11,539 nucleotides of DNA from Streptomyces katrae. GTDB taxonomy: Bacteria; Actinomycetota; Actinomycetes; Streptomycetales; Streptomycetaceae. The DNA lies in assembly GCF_000966975.1 (NCBI RefSeq), contig NZ_JZWV01000559.1, positions 1 through 11,539 on the forward strand, given 5' to 3'. This document shows positions 7,076-11,539 of this stretch, piece by piece (position 1 is the first letter of the stretch; each line of letters starts with the position of its first letter). The notes under the pieces are model-generated. The model searched no databases. It was not told the origin of the DNA and saw only the letters and a program-made list of their open reading frames with translations. The position numbers and the translations under genes are program-made.

Positions 7076-7116
7076 GTGGTGACGGCAGTCTGGCAGGGCC
7101 GGACCGCCGCCACCAC
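7076..7116 (-). terminator. Hairpin terminator after EF-Tu paralogue
   Basis: GTGGTGACGGC (7076-7086) and GCCGCCACCAC (7106-7116) pair over 11 positions with one G-U wobble around a 19-nt loop. The stem starts 8 nt after the tuf3-like stop codon. No U-tract. It may end or attenuate transcription before the patatin gene. Confidence 0.6.
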
Positions 7117-7124
7117 GGCCGGGG

Positions 7125-8306
7125 CTACCCGAGGACCTCGGTCACCGTCCCCGCGCCGACGGTGCGCCCGCCCTCGCGGATCGCGAAGCCGAGCCCCGCC
7201 TCCAGGGGCAGGTCCCGGCCCAGCTCGACGGTCATGGTGACCGTCTCACCGGGGCGGGCCACCCCGGCTCCGCCGAGGTCCACGTCGCCGACCACGTCGG
7301 CGGTGCGGATGTAGAACTGCGGCCGGTAGCCGGAGGACAGCGCCGTCGTCCGGCCGCCCTCCCGCGCGGAGAGGACGTACACCCGCGCGGTGAAACGGCG
7401 CCGCGGCGCCACGCTGCCGGGCGCGGCGACCACGTGCCCGCGGCGCGCGTCGCCACGGTGCACCCCGCGCAGCAGCAGTGCCACGTTGTCCCCCGCCTCG
7501 GCGGACTCCATCGGCTTGCCGAAGGTCTCCAGGCCGGTGACGACGGTCTCCACGGGCTCGCCGTCGCCCCCGAGGAGCGCCACGCGGTCGCCGAGCCGGA
7601 CGGTGCCCCGCTCGACGGCGCCGGTCACGACGGTGCCGCGGCCGGTGATGGTCAGGACGTTCTCGACCGGCAGCAGGAACGGCGCGTCCGTGTACCGCAC
7701 GGGCATCGGCACGTACGTGTCGACCGCGTCGAGCAGCGCCTCGATCGCCCCCGTCCAGCGCGGGTCGCCCTCCAGCGCCCCGAGCCCGGAGACCCGTACG
7801 ACCGGCGCCTCGTCGCCGCCGTAGCCGTGGGCGCTGAGCAGTTCGCGGACCTCCAGCTCCACCAGGTCGGTCAGCTCCGGGTCCCCGGCGTCGGCCTTGT
7901 TGAGGGCCACCACGATGTGGTCCACCCCGACCTGCCGGGCGAGGAGCACGTGCTCGGCGGTCTGGGGCATGACCCCGTCGAGGGCGGAGACGACGAGGAT
8001 CGCCCCGTCGAGCTGGGCCGCGCCGGTGACCATGTTCTTGACGTAGTCGGCGTGGCCGGGCATGTCGACGTGGGCGTAGTGGCGGGTGTCGGTCTCGTAC
8101 TCGACGTGCGTGAGGTTGATGGTGATGCCGCGCCGGGCCTCCTCCGGGGCCCGGTCGATCCGGTCGAACGGCACGAAGGAGGCGCCGCCGCGCTCGGCGA
8201 GGACCTTGGTGATGGCGGCGGTGAGGGTGGTCTTGCCGTGGTCGACGTGACCCATGGTGCCGATGTTGAGGTGCGGCTTGGTGCGGGCGAAGGCCGTCTT
8301 GGCCAT
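7125..8306 (-). CDS. tuf3: Elongation factor Tu paralogue (Tuf3-like)
   Basis: 393 aa, full-length EF-Tu: a GTPase that brings aminoacyl-tRNA to the ribosome. G motifs: GHVDHGKT (19-26), RGITIN (59-64), DMPGH (81-85, with the catalytic His), NKAD (136-139) and SGL (173-175, normally SAL). Domains 2 and 3 follow, ending in [17 protein letters not shown]. It departs from the highly conserved major actinobacterial EF-Tu at many places (DMPGH for [16 protein letters not shown] for [29 protein letters not shown] for HTPFFNNYRPQFYFRTTD), and it stands alone rather than after rpsL-rpsG-fusA. From memory, Streptomyces carry such a divergent, dispensable EF-Tu3 induced under ppGpp-linked starvation, hence the symbol. 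Ribosome site GGGAAAG about 6 nt before the ATG. Positions tied to antibiotic resistance are altered (see findings). Confidence 0.92.
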   Translation of the reverse strand: MAKTAFARTKPHLNIGTMGHVDHGKTTLTAAITKVLAERGGASFVPFDRIDRAPEEARRGITINLTHVEYETDTRHYAHVDMPGHADYVKNMVTGAAQLDGAILVVSALDGVMPQTAEHVLLARQVGVDHIVVALNKADAGDPELTDLVELEVRELLSAHGYGGDEAPVVRVSGLGALEGDPRWTGAIEALLDAVDTYVPMPVRYTDAPFLLPVENVLTITGRGTVVTGAVERGTVRLGDRVALLGGDGEPVETVVTGLETFGKPMESAEAGDNVALLLRGVHRGDARRGHVVAAPGSVAPRRRFTARVYVLSAREGGRTTALSSGYRPQFYIRTADVVGDVDLGGAGVARPGETVTMTVELGRDLPLEAGLGFAIREGGRTVGAGTVTEVLG

Positions 8307-8314
8307 GATGTCTT

Positions 8315-8340
8315 TCCCGTGTCTCGAAGCTGGAACGGGA
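8315..8340 (-). promoter_or_regulatory. Leader hairpin overlapping the EF-Tu ribosome site
   Basis: TCCCGT and ACGGGA (6-bp arms, 14-nt loop) bracket the region just before the tuf3-like start. The ACGGGA arm contains the GGGA of the ribosome site, so folding would reduce its access. Short arms; moderate support only. Confidence 0.35.
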
Positions 8341-8405
8341 CCCCTGGAGCGAACCGACCCTCCCCCTGCGGGGTCCGCCGGACGATCCGGGAAGGGTCAG
8401 CTTCG
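8325..8405 (-). promoter_or_regulatory. Nested inverted repeats in EF-Tu leader
   Basis: Outer exact 8-bp arms CGAAGCTG/CAGCTTCG (8325-8332 and 8398-8405) enclose a 10-bp stem, GACCCTCCCC (8356-8365) with GGGAAGGGTC (8389-8398), containing one G-U pair. The stop codon of the small ORF lies within the upstream arms, and the downstream outer arm falls in the loop of the ribosome-site hairpin. This layout would let a ribosome on the small ORF change the fold. Confidence 0.4.
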
Positions 8406-8537
8406 TGCGCCGTCGAACGCGGCGGCTGCCGCTGCGGCGAAGGCCTCTGCCAGGGCGGATGCCGAGGGGGCGAGGAGGGCAGCCTTCGGCGCGTCCGCGA
8501 CTGCGGACGGCGCTGCGGGGAAGGCGTACCGGGACAT
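8397..8537 (-). CDS. Possible Ala-rich leader ORF of 46 codons upstream of EF-Tu paralogue
   Basis: An ATG-started frame of 46 codons with 21 alanines, including seven in a row at residues 34-40, and seven GCA codons, an uncommon Ala codon in such GC-rich genomes. It starts MSRYAFPAAPSAV and ends AFDGARS. It ends 90 bp before the EF-Tu start, with its stop inside the leader inverted repeats. Against it: AGGGG lies only 1 nt before the ATG, too close for a good ribosome site, and third-position GC is only about 78 percent, hardly above second-position, unlike neighbouring genes. It may be a leader peptide, a small protein or chance. Confidence 0.3.
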   Translation of the reverse strand: MSRYAFPAAPSAVADAPKAALLAPSASALAEAFAAAAAAAFDGARS

Positions 8538-8575
8538 GCCCCTGATGCTGCCCGAGGGGGCGGGGCGCGTCGAAC

Positions 8576-8604
8576 GAATTACCGGCGCGCCCCTGCCCGT
8601 TCAC
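8576..8604 (-). promoter_or_regulatory. Possible promoter of EF-Tu paralogue leader
   Basis: On the minus strand GTGAAC (8604-8599), 17 nt, then TAATTC (8581-8576), the only AT-rich spot in the region. It would give a leader of about 260 nt for the EF-Tu gene, including the small ORF. The -35 match is weak. Confidence 0.3.
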
Positions 8605-8724
8605 CGGGCTCCGCCCCTCCGGCCTCCGGCCCGCCCCGTCCGGCTCCGATGAGCGGGTCCCGTCCGCCCGGCTCCGTTCGTCCGGATGAGGTCTGGATTA
8701 CGGCGGGCTGCCGCTCCGGTCGGT
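8605..8724. other. Intergenic region between divergent tuf3-like and TVP38 genes
   Basis: The 430-bp gap 8307-8736 holds the EF-Tu leader and promoter elements listed separately. The remaining part here is C/G-rich with loosely repeated GTCCGGCTCCG-like words (around 8639-8649 and 8663-8676). No gene or strong hairpin was seen in it. Confidence 0.5.
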
Positions 8725-8730
8725 TAATCT
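8725..8730 (+). promoter_or_regulatory. Likely -10 hexamer, leaderless start of TVP38 gene
   Basis: TAATCT (TANNNT) lies 6 nt before the ATG at 8737, with no ribosome site between. No clear -35 box. Confidence 0.4.
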
Positions 8731-8736
8731 CCCCGG

Positions 8737-9453
8737 ATGTCCCTCCTCCTCGCGCCGTGGACGCGGCTGTCGCTGCTCGTCGTACTGCTCGTGGCGGCCG
8801 GGGTCTGCGTCCTGGTCTACGAGCCCCAGCGGATGCTCTCCCAGGGCTGGCCGACGGGGCTCCCCGTGGGCGTGGCCGTGCTGCTGTTCGGGGGCGCGTA
8901 CGGGCTGTGCACGGCGGCGTTCGTGCCGCGCCCGCTGCTGAACCTCGCCGCGGGGGCGGTCTTCGGCGCCCAGGCCGGCCTGGTGGCGGCCGTCGGCGGC
9001 ACGGTGCTCGGGGCCGGGATCTCCTTCGGGCTGGGCCGGGTCATGGGCCAGGAGGCGCTGCGTCCGCTCCTGCGGGGGCGCTGGCTTAAGGCGGCCGACG
9101 CCCAGCTGAGCGGGCACGGCTTCCGCTCCGTCCTGGCGGTGCGGATCTTCCCCGGGGTGCCCTTCGCGGCGGCCAACTACCTGGCGGCGGTCTCCCGCTG
9201 CGGCTGGCTCCCGTTCCTGCTGGCCACGGCACTGGGAACGGTGCCCAACACGACCGCGTACGTGATCGCGGGAGCCAGTGCGTCCTCCCCCGGTTCACCT
9301 GCGTTTCTCGTCTCGTTCGGGTTCATCACCGTCTCCGGTGCGGTCGCCGCCGCGGTCGCCTGGCGGGGGCGGCACCGGCTCGCGGGCCCCGCCGCGCACG
9401 AGCCGTCTCCGGTACACCCCCCTGTGGTCGGGGCCGCTCCCCACGGGCCCTAG
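8737..9453 (+). CDS. TVP38/TMEM64 (VTT/DedA superfamily) membrane protein
   Basis: 238 aa. A first membrane span (about 11-28) is followed by the VTT core: FVPRPLLNLAAGAVFG (62-77), GGTVLGAGISFGLGR (87-101), then RIFPGVPFAAANYLAAVS (136-153), F-LLATALGTVPNTTAYVI (160-177) and a last span near 186-207, with a short polar C-tail. The family comprises lipid scramblase- or transporter-like proteins related to DedA; the lipid is unknown. It stands 48 bp upstream of uppP on the same strand, which suggests shared transcription and possibly a role in isoprenoid-lipid carrier recycling. A leaderless start is likely. Confidence 0.88.
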   Translation: MSLLLAPWTRLSLLVVLLVAAGVCVLVYEPQRMLSQGWPTGLPVGVAVLLFGGAYGLCTAAFVPRPLLNLAAGAVFGAQAGLVAAVGGTVLGAGISFGLGRVMGQEALRPLLRGRWLKAADAQLSGHGFRSVLAVRIFPGVPFAAANYLAAVSRCGWLPFLLATALGTVPNTTAYVIAGASASSPGSPAFLVSFGFITVSGAVAAAVAWRGRHRLAGPAAHEPSPVHPPVVGAAPHGP

Positions 9454-9456
9454 CAT
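9451..9456 (+). promoter_or_regulatory. Possible -10 hexamer before uppP
   Basis: TAGCAT overlaps the stop codon of the TVP38 gene and would start a transcript about 40 nt ahead of uppP. No -35 match. uppP may equally be read from the upstream promoter. Confidence 0.22.
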
Positions 9457-9501
9457 CGGACCCGAACTGCCCGACGATCACAAGGACGAGCACCCACCGA
9501 C

Positions 9502-10380
9502 ATGAGCTGGTTCGAATCCCTAATCCTCGGTCTCGTCCAAGGTCTCACGGAGTTCCTTCCGATCTCCTCCAGCGCGCACCTGCGGCTGACCGCGGCCTTC
9601 GCCGGCTGGCACGACCCGGGTTCGGCCTTCACGGCGATCACCCAGATCGGCACCGAGGCCGCCGTGCTGATCTACTTCCGCAAGGACATCGCACGGATCG
9701 TCTCGACCTGGTTCCGCTCGCTCTACACCAAGTCGCTGCGTTCCGAGCAGGACGCGCGGATGGGCTGGCTGGTCATCGTCGGCTCGATCCCGATCGGCGT
9801 CCTCGGCGTCGCGTTCAAGGACCAGATCACCGGCCCCGCCCGTGACCTGCGGCTGACCGCCACCACCCTGATCGTGATGGGCCTCATCCTCGGCTTCGCC
9901 GACTGGCTGGCCTCGCGGGACGAGCAGGGCGGCCGGCACCGGGTGGTCAAGCAGCGCAAGACGCTCAAGGAGCTGGGGGTCAAGGACGGCCTGATCTTCG
10001 GTGTGTGCCAGGCGATGGCGCTGATCCCGGGCGTCTCGCGCTCGGGTGCGACGATCTCGGGCGGTCTGCTGCTGGGCTTCACGCGCGAGGCGGCGGCCCG
10101 CTACTCCTTCCTGCTGGCCATCCCGGCCGTGCTGGCCTCGGGCGCGTTCGAGATCAAGGACGTGATCGAGAGCCCCGGCCACATCACCTGGGGGCCGACG
10201 ATCTTCGCCACGGTGATCGCCTTCTTCGTGGGCTACGCCGTGATCGCGTGGTTCATGAAGTTCATCTCGAGCAAGAGCTTCATGCCCTTCGTGATCTACC
10301 GGATCCTGCTCGGCATCGCCCTGTTCGTGCTGATCGGCATGGGCGTGCTGGAGGCCGAGGCGGGCGCGTCCGGCACCTAG
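9502..10380 (+). CDS. uppP: Undecaprenyl-diphosphatase UppP (BacA)
   Basis: 292 aa, a polytopic membrane enzyme that removes a phosphate from undecaprenyl diphosphate so that the lipid carrier can be reused in peptidoglycan and other envelope polymer synthesis; overproduction gives bacitracin tolerance. The two signature regions are intact: LVQGLTEFLPISSSAHL (11-27, with E17, S22-S24 and H26) and ALIPGVSRSGATISGGLLLGF (172-192, with R179). QIGTE near residue 51 is also conserved, and the length fits the BacA family. The ATG at 9502 is the expected family start; AAGGA lies 15 nt upstream, too far for a strong ribosome site. Preceded by the TVP38 gene and closed by a strong palindrome. Confidence 0.96.
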   Translation: MSWFESLILGLVQGLTEFLPISSSAHLRLTAAFAGWHDPGSAFTAITQIGTEAAVLIYFRKDIARIVSTWFRSLYTKSLRSEQDARMGWLVIVGSIPIGVLGVAFKDQITGPARDLRLTATTLIVMGLILGFADWLASRDEQGGRHRVVKQRKTLKELGVKDGLIFGVCQAMALIPGVSRSGATISGGLLLGFTREAAARYSFLLAIPAVLASGAFEIKDVIESPGHITWGPTIFATVIAFFVGYAVIAWFMKFISSKSFMPFVIYRILLGIALFVLIGMGVLEAEAGASGT

Positions 10381-10409
10381 TCCGGCCGCCAGGACCCACA
10401 CGCACGCGA

Positions 10410-10445
10410 CGGAGGCCGCCCGGGAACGTTCCCGGGCGGCCTCCG
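10410..10445. terminator. Perfect palindrome, terminator of uppP
   Basis: Arms of 17 bp (10411-10427 and 10428-10444) meet with no spacer, and a further C-G pair flanks them. It lies 30 bp after the uppP stop. The GC-rich stem without T-tract fits Streptomyces terminators. Confidence 0.8.
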
Positions 10446-10493
10446 CTCGTTGTGCCCGGTGAGACCTGAACGGCGAGCAACAGGGGGTGTCCC

Positions 10494-10670
10494 ATGGGTC
10501 GGGTGGTACTGGAGCGGTTTCCGGCCGGGAGTCCGCGGGGCAGCTGGCCCGCGGAGGAGTACGCGGCGCAGCGGATGCGCGAGGGCGTGCCGGCGGAGGT
10601 GGTGATGGACCTGGCCAGTGACGCGTTCCTGGTCGTGATCCGGCAGCGGGAGGCGCATTCCGGCCACTGA
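10494..10670 (+). CDS. Small protein of unknown function (58 aa)
   Basis: 58 codons from ATG at 10494 to TGA at 10670, starting MGRVVLERFPAGSPRGSW. The ribosome site AGGGGG lies 6-7 nt upstream, which is strong support. The product is soluble and charged: a basic beta-like start, a helix-prone middle (PAEEYAAQRMREGVPAEVVMD) and a hydrophobic strand (AFLVVIRQ) near the end. No family recognised. It sits between the uppP terminator and the SnoaL-like gene, on the same strand. No promoter was identified in the 48 bp after the palindrome. Confidence 0.65.
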   Translation: MGRVVLERFPAGSPRGSWPAEEYAAQRMREGVPAEVVMDLASDAFLVVIRQREAHSGH

Positions 10671-10704
10671 GCGGCACCTTGAAGATCCCGTGGCCGCACG
10701 GCCC

Positions 10705-10733
10705 TTGGCCTCGCGGGCCGCCGGCCGCACACT
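10705..10733 (+). promoter_or_regulatory. Likely promoter of SnoaL-like gene
   Basis: TTGGCC (10705-10710), exactly 17 nt, CACACT (10728-10733), then 6 nt to the ATG. The -10 match is partial, but spacing is ideal and no ribosome site exists, so a leaderless transcript is likely. Confidence 0.38.
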
Positions 10734-10739
10734 GACCCG

Positions 10740-11201
10740 ATGACTCAGCGTGTGGACCTGGCGACGGTGATTGACCGGCTGGCGGTCGACGAGGTGGTCT
10801 CGGGGTACGCGGCGGCCGTCGACGACGGCGACTGGGCGGCCTACCGCGCCCTGTTCACCCCCGGCGGGCGGGCCGACTACAGCTCGGCGGGCGGGGTCGA
10901 GGGACCGGCCGGGGAGGTGGCCGACTGGCTCGCGGAGACCATGCGGCTGTTCCCGGTGCGCCAGCACCTCATCGTCAACCGGCGGATCCTGCTGGAGGAC
11001 CGGGACGGCTTCCCCGGGGATCGCGCACGCGTGCTGGCCGACTTCCTGAACCCGATGCGGCTGGCGGGCGACGGCGACCGGGGCACCGCCCCGAACTTCG
11101 TCGCCGCCGGCCGCTACACCTTCACGCTCGCGCGCACCCCGGACGGCTGGCGGCTCACCGGAGTGACCGTGCACGAGAAGTGGCGCCACATGCAGGCCTG
11201 A
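10740..11201 (+). CDS. SnoaL-like (NTF2-fold) protein
   Basis: 153 aa, a single cone-shaped NTF2/SnoaL-like domain. Typical marks are the first helix pair YAAAVDDGDWAAYRALFTP (23-41), RQHLIVNRRI (74-83) with H76 facing the pocket, and the final strands GRYTFTLARTPDGWRLTGV (124-142) ending in HEKWRH. Members act as polyketide cyclases, small isomerases or hydroxylase partners, or have no enzyme activity; nothing here fixes the substrate, and no biosynthetic gene cluster surrounds it. Cytoplasmic. Starts at the ATG 6 nt after a -10-like hexamer. Confidence 0.87.
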   Translation: MTQRVDLATVIDRLAVDEVVSGYAAAVDDGDWAAYRALFTPGGRADYSSAGGVEGPAGEVADWLAETMRLFPVRQHLIVNRRILLEDRDGFPGDRARVLADFLNPMRLAGDGDRGTAPNFVAAGRYTFTLARTPDGWRLTGVTVHEKWRHMQA

Positions 11202-11267
11202 ACGCCGGCCGGGAGTTGCGGGCGCGGCCCGTCGGATGCGGTCCCACACTGGAGGCGGAGGCACGTC

Positions 11268-11539
11268 ATGGTCGCGGAGCTGAGCGGGCGGAGCGGGCCC
11301 GACGGGCTGAGCAGGCCCGCGGGGCTGAGCCAGCGGAGCCGGTGGTGGCGGGCCGCGGGCACGGTGGCCGCCGGGGCGGTGCCCTGCCTGGCCTTCCCCG
11401 CCCCGGCGCTGTGGTGGCTGGCGTACGTCGCCCTCGTGCCCTGGATGCTGCTGCTGCGCTCCGCCCCCACCGGGCGGCGGGCGGCGCTGGAGGGCTGGCT
11501 CGGCGGCGCGGGGTTCATCGTGGCCGGGCACCACTGGCT
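11268..11539 (+). CDS. lnt: Apolipoprotein N-acyltransferase-like protein (5' part only)
   Basis: The first 90 codons of a membrane protein that runs out of the window. After a polar, Ser/Gly/Arg-rich extension of about 25 residues with loosely repeated GLS units come two spans (about 29-47 and 48-64: LAFPAPALWWLAYVALVPWMLLL) and GWLGGAGFIVAGHHW (76-90). The P-A-x-x-WWLAYVALVPW and G-x-G-F-x-x-x-x-HW pattern matches the start of Lnt, which adds the third acyl chain to the N-terminal Cys of lipoproteins at the outer face of the membrane. The catalytic nitrilase domain is not in view, so activity cannot be judged. The ribosome site GGAGG lies 6 nt before the ATG and is very strong. Confidence 0.72.
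   Translation, partial: MVAELSGRSGPDGLSRPAGLSQRSRWWRAAGTVAAGAVPCLAFPAPALWWLAYVALVPWMLLLRSAPTGRRAALEGWLGGAGFIVAGHHW

Noticed and set aside
8254..8652. Plus-strand Ala-rich frame over the start and leader of the EF-Tu gene
   Set aside because: It begins inside the EF-Tu coding region on the opposite strand. GCN-rich DNA gives Ala/Ser-rich frames on both strands, and no ribosome site or family was seen.
10377..11534. Long minus-strand open frame opposite the small gene, SnoaL-like and lnt genes
   Set aside because: Its translation is Pro/Arg/His-rich without domains, and the plus-strand genes show clear family motifs.
1..11539. A multi-gene defence, phage or biosynthetic system
   Set aside because: No recombinase, transposase, nuclease, toxin, NRPS/PKS or CRISPR signal was seen; the genes are ordinary actinomycete families with their own promoters and terminators.

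Overview
The window is very GC-rich, almost all codons end in G or C, I saw no TTA codon in any gene, and the gene families are typical of actinomycetes. Together with a divergent second EF-Tu of the Tuf3 type, this points to a Streptomyces chromosome or a close relative. No mobile element, phage gene, CRISPR array, rRNA or tRNA was seen.

Left part (1-2800): a hexapeptide-repeat acyltransferase leaves the window on the minus strand. Divergent from it is a gamma-class carbonic anhydrase-like protein, followed by a perfect hairpin that separates it from a convergent DedA membrane protein. A hotdog-fold thioesterase follows on the minus strand.

Middle (2800-7120): a membrane-anchored protein of unknown function with a Pro/Gln/Gly-rich cytoplasmic tail is transcribed divergently from the thioesterase. 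It is followed by an AT-rich stem-loop with direct repeats that overlaps the likely promoter of an MFS exporter. Convergent to the exporter are a patatin-like phospholipase and a spermidine-synthase-like protein, in that transcription order on the minus strand.

Right part (7120-11539): an EF-Tu paralogue (Tuf3-like) on the minus strand has a long structured leader that contains a short Ala-rich ORF. Divergent from it are a TVP38/VTT-family membrane protein and uppP (undecaprenyl-diphosphatase), which end at a perfect 34-bp palindrome. Then come a 58-aa unknown protein, a SnoaL-like protein and the start of an apolipoprotein N-acyltransferase-like gene.

The genes do not form one obvious pathway. 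Several act on the cell envelope or lipids (DedA, TVP38, UppP, Lnt, patatin). The most interesting points are the EF-Tu paralogue, which carries substitutions at three positions linked in E. coli to resistance to three EF-Tu antibiotics; its structured leader; the TVP38-uppP pairing; and the repeated occurrence of -10-like hexamers 6-8 nt before start codons, which suggests leaderless transcripts.
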